Source of the DNA: CAVVYV01 sp963818205
GTDB taxonomy: Bacteria; Actinomycetota; Thermoleophilia; Solirubrobacterales; 70-9
DNA: 64,000 nt
NCBI GenBank assembly: GCA_963818205.1
Contig: CAWFRG010000016.1
Span: 124,001 to 188,000, forward strand
Direction of reading: 5' to 3'
Position 1 is the stretch's first letter. The number at the start of each line of letters is the position of its first letter. Both the position numbers and the translations under genes were made by a program. This document shows positions 9,108 through 17,362 of this stretch, piece after piece. The notes under the pieces were generated by a model, which saw nothing but the letters and a program-made list of their open reading frames with translations, was not told where the DNA came from and ran no database searches.

Positions 9108-10220
9108 CTGCTCGACCACAACTTCACCGGGACCCCTTTCACCGTCGGCATCGAAGAGGAGCTGATGATCTGCGATGCCGAGACCCTGGACCTGGCCCAG
9201 GGGATCGACCGCATCCTCGGGGCTCTCCCCGACGATTTCACGGGCTACGTCAAGCCGGAGTTGTTCCAGTCGGTGCTCGAGGTCGCCACCCTTCCCTGCG
9301 CGAACGTCGCCGAGGCGACCGCCCAGCTCGCCGACCTCCGCCGCCTCGTTCGCGAGGTCGCCGCCGGGCTTGGATTGACGATCGGCGCGTCGGGCACCCA
9401 TCCGACGGCCCGCTACGAGGACCAGCTGATCGTCGATCTGCCCCGCTACAAGGAGCTCGCCGCCGAGCTCGGCTGGATCGCCCAGCAGGAGCTGATCTTC
9501 GGCACCCACGTCCACATCGGCGTCGACGACGCCGAGAAGGCGATCTACATCGCCGACGGCATCCGCGGCTATCTCCCCCTGCTGCTCGGGATGTCGGCGA
9601 ACTCGCCCCTCTGGCAGGGCAGGAACACCGGGATGATGTCGGCCCGCACCCCGGTCTTCCGCGCCTTCCCCCGGATCGGCATCCCTCCCTACTACGGCAG
9701 CTGGGAGATCTACTCGCACCGGGTCGAGCTGATGATGCGGGGCGGCGCGATCCCCGACTACACCTACCTCTGGTGGGACGTCCGCGCCCACCCGAACCTC
9801 GGGACGGTCGAAACCCGCGTCCTCGATCAGCAGACCCGGCTCGAGCATACGATCGGCTTCGCCGCCCTCACCCAGAGCCTGGTCCACCGGCTCTCGGCGA
9901 ACTATGACGAGGGGGTGCCGAGCGTCGAGCACCCCTGGGAGCTGATCGACGACAACAAGGTGCGCGCAGCGCTCGTCGGGATCGAGGGCAAGCTGATCGA
10001 CTTCGACCGCGGCTTCGAGGTCCCCGGGGCCGAGCTGGTGCGCGGGATCATCTCCGACCTCCGCGAGCACGCCGAGGAGCTCGGCTGCGAGGCGGAGCTC
10101 AGCAGCCTCACCGACCTCCTCGACCACGGCACCGGCGCCCGCCGCCAGCTCAACTGGCTCGAGAGCCACGGCGGATTCGAGGGGCTGATGCGGGAGGTCG
10201 TGGACGCGACCGAGCCCTGA
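9108..10220 (+). CDS. Glutamate-cysteine ligase family 2 (YbdK-like carboxylate-amine ligase)
   Basis: The sequence has FTVGIEEELM, a family hallmark with the Mg/ATP-binding Glu residues, then GSGTHP-like text (IGASGTHPTARYEDQL), FGTHVHIGVDD and TVETRVLDQQT. It is an ATP-dependent amide-bond enzyme of the GCS2 family; the true product may not be gamma-glutamylcysteine. The first ATG is 9165, but the conserved FTVGIEEEL lies before it. A -10 box (TAGGAT, 9092-9097) puts a leaderless start near 9105-9108, where only CTG (9108) is available, so a base error at the start codon is possible. The C-terminus is complete. Confidence 0.8.
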   Translation: MLDHNFTGTPFTVGIEEELMICDAETLDLAQGIDRILGALPDDFTGYVKPELFQSVLEVATLPCANVAEATAQLADLRRLVREVAAGLGLTIGASGTHPTARYEDQLIVDLPRYKELAAELGWIAQQELIFGTHVHIGVDDAEKAIYIADGIRGYLPLLLGMSANSPLWQGRNTGMMSARTPVFRAFPRIGIPPYYGSWEIYSHRVELMMRGGAIPDYTYLWWDVRAHPNLGTVETRVLDQQTRLEHTIGFAALTQSLVHRLSANYDEGVPSVEHPWELIDDNKVRAALVGIEGKLIDFDRGFEVPGAELVRGIISDLREHAEELGCEAELSSLTDLLDHGTGARRQLNWLESHGGFEGLMREVVDATEP

Positions 10221-10253
10221 AAGGCTCGATTCCAAACGTCTTGGTGGGCCCGT

Positions 10254-10311
10254 AGTTCGAAAATCGTAGCTAAATACTTGCAATTTCGTGCGTTAAGTAC
10301 GAAAATCGAAG
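10254..10311. promoter_or_regulatory. Tandem operator-like repeat before the HxlR gene
   Basis: AGTTCGAAAATCGTAG (10254-10269) and AGTACGAAAATCGAAG (10296-10311) match at 14 of 16 positions at a 42-bp spacing, four DNA turns. Between them lies TACTT-N15-AAGTA, similar to the TACT/AGTA half-sites of known HxlR/YodB operators. The right copy ends 3 nt before the regulator start. Autoregulation by the HxlR protein is the natural reading. Confidence 0.55.
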
Positions 10312-10314
10312 TTG

Positions 10315-10617
10315 GTGCCCAATCGACGGCCGATAGCGAAGGTGCTGGACCTGCTCGGGAGGCGCTGGGCCCTGCGGCTGGTGTGGGAGCTCCGCCGCGA
10401 TGCGGTTGCCTTCTCGGACCTGCGGAAGCGAACCGAGATCAGCCCCTCTGTCCTCTCCGCGCGGCTTGCCGAGCTCTCCGCGGCCGGGATCGTCGAGCGG
10501 GAGCGCTCTCGCCGCTACCGGCTCACCGGACGGGGCCGGGAGCTCGCCCGGATGCTCTACGAGATCAACCGGTGGGCCGAGGCGGCCGGGGTATCCTCGG
10601 AGGGTGAGCTCGCCTGA
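10315..10617 (+). CDS. HxlR-family winged-helix transcriptional regulator
   Basis: About 100 aa: KVLDLLGRRWALRLVWELRR, then FSDLRKRTEISPSVLSARL for the recognition helix and the wing (GIVERERSRRYRLTGRG). HxlR proteins are small dimeric repressors or activators, often responsive to redox or electrophiles, though here there is no N-terminal Cys. Start codon GTG 10315 (or TTG 10312) is immediately after the repeated operator-like sites. Its 3' end overlaps the next gene by 14 nt, so it leads a three-gene group with the rhomboid-like protein and the methyltransferase. Confidence 0.85.
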   Translation: MPNRRPIAKVLDLLGRRWALRLVWELRRDAVAFSDLRKRTEISPSVLSARLAELSAAGIVERERSRRYRLTGRGRELARMLYEINRWAEAAGVSSEGELA

Positions 10618-11410
10618 GCTAACCGTTGTCTGCCGCAGCTGCGGCTCGGAGGTAAGCCCATACGTGACCGAGTGCCCCTACTGCGGCACCCGGCTGCGCA
10701 AGCGGGCGCCGAAGCTCGAGCGCCAGGGCGACGAGCTCACCCCCCGGGAGCCACGGCGTCAGCGCCGGCGTCGCGAGCGCGCCGAGCGGCGCGAGCGCCG
10801 GACGCGGGCGCGGGTGCTGGTGGGGGAGGGCGAGCGCCGCTACGCGGTGATCGCCGCGATCCTCGCGCCGGCGCTGCTGGTCCTGGTGCAGCGCGCCGGC
10901 GACCTCCCGATCACCGATATCGGCGCGATCGTCGGTCCGGTGGAGGGCGAGTGGTGGCGGTATCTGGCTGCCCCGTTCGCCTACCCCGACGTCGGCTACC
11001 TCTTCGTCGTCTCGATCGGGATCGCGATCTTCGGGGTCGCGGTCGAGTCGAGGCTGGGAATGATCGCGACCGCGATCCTGATCATCGCCTGCGGGGCGCT
11101 CGGGATGCTGGCGGCCGACGGGATCGAGTCGGCGATCGGCGGCGAGGGCGACCTGCTGCTGGCCGCCGGCGGCAACGGCATCGCCCTCGGCCTGCTCGCC
11201 GCCTGGGCGGTGCTGCGCGCGGCAGAGATGCGCGCCGATCCAACCGCCGAGACCGAGGTGATCGGCGCCGCGGTCGCCGCGGCGGTCCTGATCATGCTGC
11301 CGTTGGTGGAGGACTACGCCAACGTCTTCGCCGGGCTCGGCGGCGCCCTGGTCGGCGGCGTCAGCGGCTTGGCCGCCGCCCTCGCCCGCCGCGAGCGCAA
11401 GCACGGTTGA
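10604..11410 (+). CDS. Zinc-ribbon rhomboid-like membrane protein, catalytic Ser replaced
   Basis: Start GTG 10604 lies inside the end of the HxlR gene. Residues 10-27 hold two CxxC pairs (C10, C13, C24, C27), a zinc ribbon; residues 35-80 are strongly basic. The rest is rhomboid-like: WWRYLAAPFAYPDVGYL, several helices, and a GGNGIALGLLAAW segment at about 189-201 where active rhomboids have GxSG. Ser is replaced by Asn191 and no catalytic His is evident, so this looks like an inactive rhomboid that binds rather than cuts a membrane partner. It overlaps the downstream methyltransferase (TTGA). Confidence 0.7.
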   Translation: MSSPELTVVCRSCGSEVSPYVTECPYCGTRLRKRAPKLERQGDELTPREPRRQRRRRERAERRERRTRARVLVGEGERRYAVIAAILAPALLVLVQRAGDLPITDIGAIVGPVEGEWWRYLAAPFAYPDVGYLFVVSIGIAIFGVAVESRLGMIATAILIIACGALGMLAADGIESAIGGEGDLLLAAGGNGIALGLLAAWAVLRAAEMRADPTAETEVIGAAVAAAVLIMLPLVEDYANVFAGLGGALVGGVSGLAAALARRERKHG

Positions 11411-12060
11411 CCGTAGACAAGTTCACCACCCTGACGCCCGAGCTTCACCGCTACGCGGTCGAGCACAGCTCCTTCCGCGACCCGGTCTCCCTCGAGGTCG
11501 AGCAGGCGGCCGAGGAGATGGGCGGGCTCGCCCTGATGCAGATCGCCGGCGACCAGGCGGCCTTCACCACGATCCTGGTGAAGGCGATCGGCGCCCGCCG
11601 CTGTCTCGAGCTCGGGACCTTCCTCGGCTACGGAGCGATCTCGATCGCCCGCGGGCTTCCCGACGACGGCGAGCTGATCTGCTGCGAGCTGAAGGAGGAG
11701 TACGCCGAGCGTGCTCGCGCCCACCTCGGCAAGGCGGGACTCTCCGACCTGGTCGAGATCCGGGTCGGGCCCGCGATCGAGACCCTGCGGGCGATCTCCG
11801 ATGACGGCTCCTTCGACCTCGCCTTCATCGACGCCGACAAGGAGAACTACCCGACCTACTACGAGGAGTGCCTGCGGCTGGTCCGCACAAACGGTCTGAT
11901 CCTGATCGACAACGTCTTCAAGGACGGCCGGGTGCTCGGCTCGCCGGAGGGCTCAGACAAGGTGGTCGCGGAGCTCAACGACCGGATCGCCGCCGACGAC
12001 CGGGTCGAGGTGGCGATGCTGAGCATCGCCGACGGCGTCAGTCTCGTTCGCAAGCGCTAG
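11407..12060 (+). CDS. SAM-dependent O-methyltransferase (family 3, COMT-like)
   Basis: 217 aa. Starts at TTG 11407, overlapping the previous stop by TTGA. The SAM site is LELGTFLGYGAISIARGL; the divalent-metal site is FIDADKENYPTYYEEC plus LILIDNVFKDGRV, as in catechol/caffeoyl-CoA type O-methyltransferases. It transfers methyl from SAM to a hydroxyl of a small phenolic or catechol-like substrate in the cytosol, in a metal-dependent way. Translational coupling with the rhomboid-like gene suggests co-expression under the HxlR regulator. Confidence 0.9.
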   Translation: MTVDKFTTLTPELHRYAVEHSSFRDPVSLEVEQAAEEMGGLALMQIAGDQAAFTTILVKAIGARRCLELGTFLGYGAISIARGLPDDGELICCELKEEYAERARAHLGKAGLSDLVEIRVGPAIETLRAISDDGSFDLAFIDADKENYPTYYEECLRLVRTNGLILIDNVFKDGRVLGSPEGSDKVVAELNDRIAADDRVEVAMLSIADGVSLVRKR

Positions 12061-12095
12061 GCACCCCACCTCGCCCGGGCGATAGAAATCCGGCG

Positions 12096-12869
12096 ATGAC
12101 GGTGCCGGAGAACGACGCCGCCTGGCTCCAGCTGATCCGCGAGGGGATGCCGCCCTTCTGGCGGTCGATCGCCGAGCGGTCCGGCGGCTCGATCTGGGAG
12201 GACGGGGACGTCGTCGCGGCCGTCTTCCCGATGGCCCCGGAGCGCTCGGTCTTCAACTCGGTCTTCTACGAGGACGGCGAGCGGCTTCTCGCCTCGCTCG
12301 ATCGGATCGCCGCCGCCTATGAGCAGGCGGGGGTGCGCGCCTGGACGGTCTGGGTGCCTGAAGCCGAGGCGCCGGTCGCGCGCGGGCTCGCCGATGCCGG
12401 CCACCTGCTCGACGCCGAGCCCCGGGCGATGGCGATGGAGATCGCCGAGCTCCGGGCGCCGCAGCCCGACCGGGCGATCGAGCTGCGTCAGGAGCCGGAC
12501 ATGGCCGAGGTCGCTCGGCTCAACGAGATCGCCTACGGCTGGGCTCCGGGCGAGTTCGAGGCGGTGGGCCGCTCGAGCGGGCCCCGACACCTTCGCCTAC
12601 TTCGCCTCGATCGACGGCGAGACGGTCGGGACGACGGTCGCCTGGGATTACGCGGCACGATGCGCAGATCGCCTGGGTCGCGACCCTGCCCGAGGCACGC
12701 GGCCGCGGGGTCGCCGGCCAGCTCGACGGCCCGGGCGGTGGCCGAGGCGGGGGGGCGCGGCCGTCGCACCACGACCCTGGTGGCGACGAAGCTGGGCCGG
12801 CCCGTCTACGACAAGCTCGGCTACCGGGACTTTGGGGCGCTGCAGATGTGGGAGCGGCGCAAGGCCTAG
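12096..12869 (+). CDS. GNAT-family acetyltransferase (three frameshifts)
   Basis: Starts ATG 12096. The first 160 residues read in one frame (MTVPENDAAWLQLIREG to NEIAYGWAPGEFEAVG), then GPDTFAYFASIDGETVGTTV in a second and IAWVATLPEARGRGVAGQL in a third, returning to the first for TTTLVATKLGRPVYDKLGY. Each change is repaired by removing one base (about 12583, 12654 and 12728). The acetyl-CoA binding signature R-G-R-G-V-A is intact, so the protein is a probable N-acetyltransferase of unknown substrate with two GNAT-like halves. The coding pattern is uninterrupted, so I think the gene is real and the sequence carries errors. Confidence 0.7.
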   Translation: MTVPENDAAWLQLIREGMPPFWRSIAERSGGSIWEDGDVVAAVFPMAPERSVFNSVFYEDGERLLASLDRIAAAYEQAGVRAWTVWVPEAEAPVARGLADAGHLLDAEPRAMAMEIAELRAPQPDRAIELRQEPDMAEVARLNEIAYGWAPGEFEAVGRSSGPRHLRLLRLDRRRDGRDDGRLGLRGTMRRSPGSRPCPRHAAAGSPASSTARAVAEAGGRGRRTTTLVATKLGRPVYDKLGYRDFGALQMWERRKA

Positions 12870-12914
12870 CCGCCGGGCGCCACCGATCGACGACAGGCGG
12901 ATAAGGTCCGCGCC

Positions 12915-13241
12915 GTGGCGCGGGGTCCCTACAGCGACCAGGAGGTCGAGGCCGCGATCGCGGCGATCTCACAGCCGGAGGCCTTCCAGGAGGCCGAGGG
13001 CTCGGTGGCCCGTGCCGCCCCCCAGCTTCAGCGCATCCTCACCGAGGCTCTCAGCGCCGGCGGCTGGTTCGACGAGTCGCACGAGGCCGAGGTGCTGAAG
13101 GCGGCGACCACTCCCGACGAGGAGGAGCGGCTGACCGCCGTCCGGACGCTGCTCGCCGAGGAGACGCGGATGGGAATGATGATCGGGGTCGCCGTCGGCT
13201 GGGCCCTGTCCGAGGAACTTGCAAGCGACGAGGAGGACTGA
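12915..13241 (+). CDS. Conserved hypothetical protein, 108 aa
   Basis: Starts GTG 12915 with a -10 box (TAAGGT, 12902-12907) 7 nt before it, so it is probably leaderless. All-helical soluble protein: YSDQEVEAAIAAISQPEAF, APQLQRILTEALSAGGWFD, and a final helix LIGVAVGWALSEEL-like (MGMMIGVAVGWALSEEL). No known domain recognised. It lies 6 nt before the hydrolase gene, so the two are co-transcribed. Confidence 0.7.
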   Translation: MARGPYSDQEVEAAIAAISQPEAFQEAEGSVARAAPQLQRILTEALSAGGWFDESHEAEVLKAATTPDEEERLTAVRTLLAEETRMGMMIGVAVGWALSEELASDEED

Positions 13242-13247
13242 GAGCAG

Positions 13248-13961
13248 ATGGAGATCAACTACCTCGGCCACTCCACCGTCGAGCTCGTCGACGGTGATAC
13301 CCGGGTGCTGATCGACCCGTTCCTGAAGCCCAACAACCCGGCCGCCCTGGTGACCGCCGAGGAGGTCAACCCGACCCACGTGTTCATGACCCACGCGCAC
13401 ATGGACCACTACGCCGACGCAGTCGCCGTCGGAAAGCGCACTGGCGCCTCCTTCGTTGCGATCACCGAGCTCGCCAACGTGCTCGGGGAGCAGGGGATCG
13501 AGGACGCGATCGACGCCAACCTCGGCGGCATCGTCACCTACGACTGGGGCTGGGTGAAACTGGTCCAGGCCCACCACACCAGCACCGTCCCCGGCTCCGC
13601 CGACCGCCCCTACAGCCCCACCTCCGGCACCGTGATCGGTGCGGCCTGCGGGGTGGTGGTCAACATCGGCGGCAAGACGCTCTACCACCTCGGCGATACC
13701 GCGCTCTTCAGCGACCTGAAGCTGATCGCCGAGCGCACTCCGCCGGACGTCGCCTTCATCCCGATCGGGGGGCACTACACGATGCATCGAGAGGACGCGG
13801 TGGTCGCCGCCGAGTTCGTCGGCGCCGAGACCGTGATCCCGGTCCACTACAACACCTTCCCGCCGATCGAGACCGACGCCGAGGCGTACAAGGCCGACGT
13901 CGAGTCGCAGACGAAGTCGAAGGTGGCGGTGCTGGCCCCCGGTGAGTCGCTGACCGTCTAA
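13248..13961 (+). CDS. UPF0173-type metal-dependent hydrolase (metallo-beta-lactamase fold)
   Basis: 237 aa. Opens MEINYLGHSTVELVDG, then the metal-binding THAHMDHYAD (HxHxDH) and later YHLGDTALFSDLKLI and the PVHYNTFPPI segment, which is the UPF0173 family pattern. It is a soluble hydrolase with two metal ions; the substrate is unknown for the family. It is co-transcribed with the 108-aa gene upstream. Intact, with no frameshift. Confidence 0.9.
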   Translation: MEINYLGHSTVELVDGDTRVLIDPFLKPNNPAALVTAEEVNPTHVFMTHAHMDHYADAVAVGKRTGASFVAITELANVLGEQGIEDAIDANLGGIVTYDWGWVKLVQAHHTSTVPGSADRPYSPTSGTVIGAACGVVVNIGGKTLYHLGDTALFSDLKLIAERTPPDVAFIPIGGHYTMHREDAVVAAEFVGAETVIPVHYNTFPPIETDAEAYKADVESQTKSKVAVLAPGESLTV

Positions 13962-13985
13962 CCCACCCCGGCCCGCCGGCCGAAA

Positions 13986-14003
13986 ACTGGCCAAGCAGCC
14001 AGT
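13986..14003. promoter_or_regulatory. 18-bp palindrome over the R2lox promoter
   Basis: ACTGGCCAAGCAGCCAGT has six-base arms (ACTGGC/GCCAGT) and ends 8 nt before a -10-like TAGGCT (14012-14017). A close relative (15 of 18 identical) lies at 21666-21683 before the cyclase gene. It is probably an operator for one regulator controlling both. Confidence 0.55.
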
Positions 14004-14046
14004 CGAAGCGGTAGGCTGCGCCCAACAGCGAGGAGAGGAGCCAGAG

Positions 14047-14985
14047 GTGGAAGCGAAGGAAGCGACCTGGACCGACCCGTCCCGGACCCATCGAGAGGAC
14101 TTTGTCGCCACCTCGGATCCGGCGCTGCAGGACCCGGCCGACCGAGACCACCAGGTCAAGCTCCTCGACTACGGCGAGCTCTACGGCCTTTGGGAGCGCC
14201 AGCAGTGGCTCACCCAGGAGCTCGACTTCTCCCAGGACCGGCGCGACTGGCACGAGCGGATCCCCGAGGAGGAGCGCTTCCAGCGCATGTACGGGCTCTC
14301 ATCCTTCTTCATCGGCGAGCAGAAGGTCGCCGACGAGCTCGGGCCGATCATGCGCGCCTGCCCCGGCGAGGAGCAGCGAATCTTCCTCTGCACTCAGATC
14401 GCCGACGAGGCCCGCCACGTCCGCTTCTTCGACCGCTTCTACAGCGAGGTCGGGGTGCTCGACGCCGGCGATCTCGCCGAGCGTCTCCGCGCCACCGAGG
14501 AGCACCTGAACCCGGCCTTCACCGAGCTCTTCGACGGGCTCCTGAAGCCCCTGGTCGACCGGCTCGGCAGTGAGCCCGAGGACCGCAACGCCCTGATCGA
14601 GGCGATCACCCTGTACCACATGGTGATCGAGGGAATGCTGGCGCTCACCGGCCAGCACTTCATCATCGACTACAACGAGCGCGAGGGGACCCTGCCGGCA
14701 TTCGTCGAGGGCTTCTCCAAGGTGGCTCGCGATGAGCACCGGCACATCGCCTTCGGGGTTCGATTCCTCGCCGACCAGGTCCGCGAGGACGAGCGGAACC
14801 GCGAGGTGATCCAGAAGATGCTCGAGAAGGCGACCCCGATCGCCGATCGGGTCATCGATCCGCCCTGGGCCGAGGAGGAGGACTACGACCTATTCGGGGT
14901 GAGCCGGGAGGAGACTCACGCCTTCGCCGCTCAGTGCCTGACGCGGCGACTGAAGGTCATCGGGCTGATGCCCGCTTCCGCTTGA
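14047..14985 (+). CDS. R2-like ligand-binding oxidase (R2lox)
   Basis: 312 aa ferritin-like protein. Metal ligands can be placed: E91 (FFIGEQKV), E121 and H124 (DEARHVRFF), E195 (MVIEG), E230 and H233 (DEHRHIAFG). V94 and Y190 sit at the positions that form the Val-Tyr ether cross-link in R2lox, which separates it from ribonucleotide reductase R2. Known R2lox proteins bind a Mn/Fe cofactor and a fatty-acid-like ligand and are thought to oxidise hydrocarbons. Start GTG 14047 with a GAGGAG-type SD upstream. Its 3' end overlaps the convergent sigma gene by 29 bp. Confidence 0.9.
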   Translation: MEAKEATWTDPSRTHREDFVATSDPALQDPADRDHQVKLLDYGELYGLWERQQWLTQELDFSQDRRDWHERIPEEERFQRMYGLSSFFIGEQKVADELGPIMRACPGEEQRIFLCTQIADEARHVRFFDRFYSEVGVLDAGDLAERLRATEEHLNPAFTELFDGLLKPLVDRLGSEPEDRNALIEAITLYHMVIEGMLALTGQHFIIDYNEREGTLPAFVEGFSKVARDEHRHIAFGVRFLADQVREDERNREVIQKMLEKATPIADRVIDPPWAEEEDYDLFGVSREETHAFAAQCLTRRLKVIGLMPASA

Positions 14986-16607
14986 CCTTCGACTTCGGCG
15001 CGGCCTTCTTCTTCTTCGGCGCGACCGACTCCGGCGCCACCTGAACCGGCGCCGACTCCGTGGTGCTGACGCCGGTGGTGGTGCCGGGGCCCGCGCAGGC
15101 GGGGTCGGTCCCCGGATCGACGAGGCCGTCGCCGTTGGCGTCGCAGCCAGTCTGAAGGCCGGTGGTCGTGGGAGCGGTATGAGTGGTCGCCTTCGTCTGG
15201 CTGTCCGTGTTCGCCACCGCCCCCTTCTTGCGCCTGTGCTTGCCGAAGAGCGGTGCGGGAACGGCGCTCGTCGTCGCCTGGCCGCTGGTCGTCGGCTCGG
15301 CGGGCGCCGGCGGGACCACGACCTCGGTGGGGGGCGTCGGGCTGAGGTTGGCTGGCGGTCGGGACGACCGGTGGAGTGGCGGGCTCGGCGGGCGGCTTGA
15401 TCACCACGGGGTTGCCGCGGTCGATCGCAGTCTTCGAGATCCCGCTTTCCTTCTTCACCGGATCCTTGTCGGCGACGTGCTTGATCTCGGCGGCACCTCC
15501 GGCGATGATCGCGGCGGTCGCCAGCCCGGCGGCGGCCTTGGTCCCGATCGCGGCCGCGGCGCCCCCGGCGGCTGTGGCCGCGGCGCCGGCTCCACCGGCG
15601 GCGGCGGCTCCACCCGCGGCTGTGGCCGCGGCTCCGCCGATCGCGGCGCTGCCACCAGCGGCCGCAGCGCCCGCGCCGGCAGCCCCGGCACCAGCGGCGC
15701 CCGCACCGGCGGCACCGGCGCCCGCGGCGCCTGCGCCAGCGCCGGCCGCGCCCGCGCCGCCTCCGGCACCGGCGGCACCGCCGCCACCGCCGAAGAGGCC
15801 GGTGAGCTTGCCGACCAGCAGTCCCTTGAGCAGGAGCAGCGGACCGACGGGGAAGATCGCGGCCAGGACCTTGCTGTCGGAGCGAAGCTGGGAGCGGAAG
15901 TCGCGGCAGGGCTCGCAGCCCTTGATGTGGCGGCGCACCGGGCCGCCGACCTTGGCGAGCCCCTCGGCGGCCTCGGCCAGCTCGAGGCGAACCTCGTCGC
16001 AGGTGAGCTGGCGAGCCTGGCTCGACTCGGCGAGGGCGATCCGGGCCCGGACCAGAAGCGACTTCACCCCGGGGACGGTGGTGTCCATCGCCTGCGCGAT
16101 CTCCTCGTAGCTCATCGCGTCGATCTCGCGCAGGAGCAGCGCCGAGCGCTGGGTCTCCGGCAGCTTGCCGACGTCGCATAGGAGATTGCGGAACTCCTCA
16201 CGGTTCTGGACCCGCTCGAGCGTGGTCACCCCGTTCATGTGGGGGTGGGTGTCCATCGTGTCCTGGCCGTCGGCGGTCGGCTTGCGAAGGTGGTTGAGGC
16301 AGCGGTTGCGGGCGATCCGGTAGAGCCAGGGGCGCACCGCGATCGGCCGCTCGTCGGCGACCATTGCGTTGTAGGCGGCGACGAAGACCTCCTGGAGGAC
16401 GTCCTCGGCGTCCTCGGTACAGCCGAGCATCTGGCGGCAGAAGCCGAGCAGACGCGACTGGTAGCGCTCGACCAGCGCCTCGAAGGCATGCTGATGTCCC
16501 CTGCGGGTGAGGGCGACGAGGTGCTCATCGTCCTGGAACTTGAGGAGTGGGGAGCGCCGGGCAAAGAGCCCGCGTTTCTGCGCGTGTGTGAGTGCGGCGG
16601 CTTCCAC
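14957..16607 (-). CDS. ECF sigma factor fused to anti-sigma-like zinc finger, Gly/Ala spacer and outer tail (one frameshift)
   Basis: Residues about 38-108 are sigma region 2 (HAFEALVERYQSRLLGFC, then EDVLQEVFVAAYNAM) and 148-195 region 4 (LPETQRSALLLREIDAMSYE). Then comes H227-x3-C231-x2-C234, the zinc-finger pattern of anti-sigma factors, then hydrophobic PVGPLLLLKGLLVGKLTGLF, a long AGAGAAGAG spacer, another hydrophobic stretch (LATAAIIAGGAA), and a Pro/Thr-rich tail. The tail has a calcium-type loop (DANGDGLVDPGTD) and a Lys-rich end. The frame breaks at the six-G run 15329-15334; removing one G joins the tail. It would be a sigma factor carrying its own membrane-linked anti-sigma device. 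GTG start at 16607. Confidence 0.8.
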
Positions 16608-16774
16608 GAGTGGACGGGCGGGATTGCCCCTGCCCAGAGGAACACGCTAACAGGGGTTTGGTTGCGCCTCCATCCTGCTTAACCGAGCAGCAATCCTGTT
16701 CACAAATCGGGTATTGGCGACCCGCTTGGTCGCGCGCTATCGTTGTATTCACACGGGATGATCACTGACCTAGT

Positions 16775-16798
16775 GATTATCTGAGATATGTGATAATC
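16775..16798. promoter_or_regulatory. Palindromic operator before marR
   Basis: GATTATC (16775-16781), 10-nt spacer, GATAATC (16792-16798): perfect 7-bp arms, AT-rich, 28 nt before the MarR start. It lies in a 218-bp divergent promoter region shared with the ECF sigma gene. Autoregulation by the MarR protein is the likely role. Confidence 0.65.
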
Positions 16799-16825
16799 GT
16801 CCAGCAGCTGTTACGATCGATACAT

Positions 16826-17317
16826 ATGGCAACCGCTTCAACAGCCACCACAAAGCCTTCGACTGGCGCTCCGACGCCTGAGAGCCCCATCCAGGAGGAG
16901 CGCGCCGGCCTGGTAGCCCTGCTTATGCGGGTCGCCAAGGGCACCTATCGCCGCGCCACCGAGGATGTCCTCGGTCTTCGCCTGAAGGAATACATCGCGC
17001 TCCAGTACCTGAGCGACCAGGGGAAGACAGCTCAGGCGGAGCTCGCCGAGCAGATGATGCTCGATGCGAACAACTGCGTGATCCTCCTCAACGGCCTCGA
17101 AGAGGGCGGCTACGTCGAACGCCGCCGTGACCCCGCCGATCGCCGCCGCCACATCGTCGAGATGACCAAGACGGGCGAGCGCGCCCTGGAGAAGGCCGAC
17201 CGGGCCTTCGCCAGCCTCGAGGACGAGGTCTTCGTCGGCCTCAGCGTCGACGAGCGCTGCCAGCTCTGGAACCTCTTACGCCGGGCGCTCGACGGCGGCG
17301 CCGAGCCGGCCCACTAG
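16826..17317 (+). CDS. MarR-family transcriptional regulator
   Basis: About 163 aa from ATG 16826 (MATASTATTKPS); an earlier in-frame start at 16790 overlaps the operator and is less likely. The winged helix is LRLKEYIALQYLSDQGKTAQ, AELAEQMMLDANNCVILLNG and the wing YVERRRDPADRRRHIVEMT with the conserved DPxDRR. MarR dimers repress pumps or catabolic genes and leave DNA on ligand binding. A 24-bp palindrome precedes it. The next gene on this strand is a tRNA, so its target may be itself or the divergent sigma gene. Confidence 0.9.
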   Translation: MATASTATTKPSTGAPTPESPIQEERAGLVALLMRVAKGTYRRATEDVLGLRLKEYIALQYLSDQGKTAQAELAEQMMLDANNCVILLNGLEEGGYVERRRDPADRRRHIVEMTKTGERALEKADRAFASLEDEVFVGLSVDERCQLWNLLRRALDGGAEPAH

Positions 17318-17362
17318 GCCTAGGCCGCAGCTTCCGTCCGGGGCGCCACCGCGATCCACCCT

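Noticed and set aside
14047..14985. Ribonucleotide reductase small subunit
   Set aside because: The Val94/Tyr190 cross-link positions, short length and lack of an nrdA neighbour fit R2lox better.
15560..15800. Possible tandem-repeat or CRISPR-like array
   Set aside because: It is a low-complexity coding repeat (Gly/Ala spacer); units are codon-level repeats with no constant spacer pattern.
15183..16181. Long plus-strand Ala/Gly/Pro-rich open frame over the sigma gene
   Set aside because: Antisense of the AGAGAAG spacer and sigma domain; the minus strand carries all family motifs.
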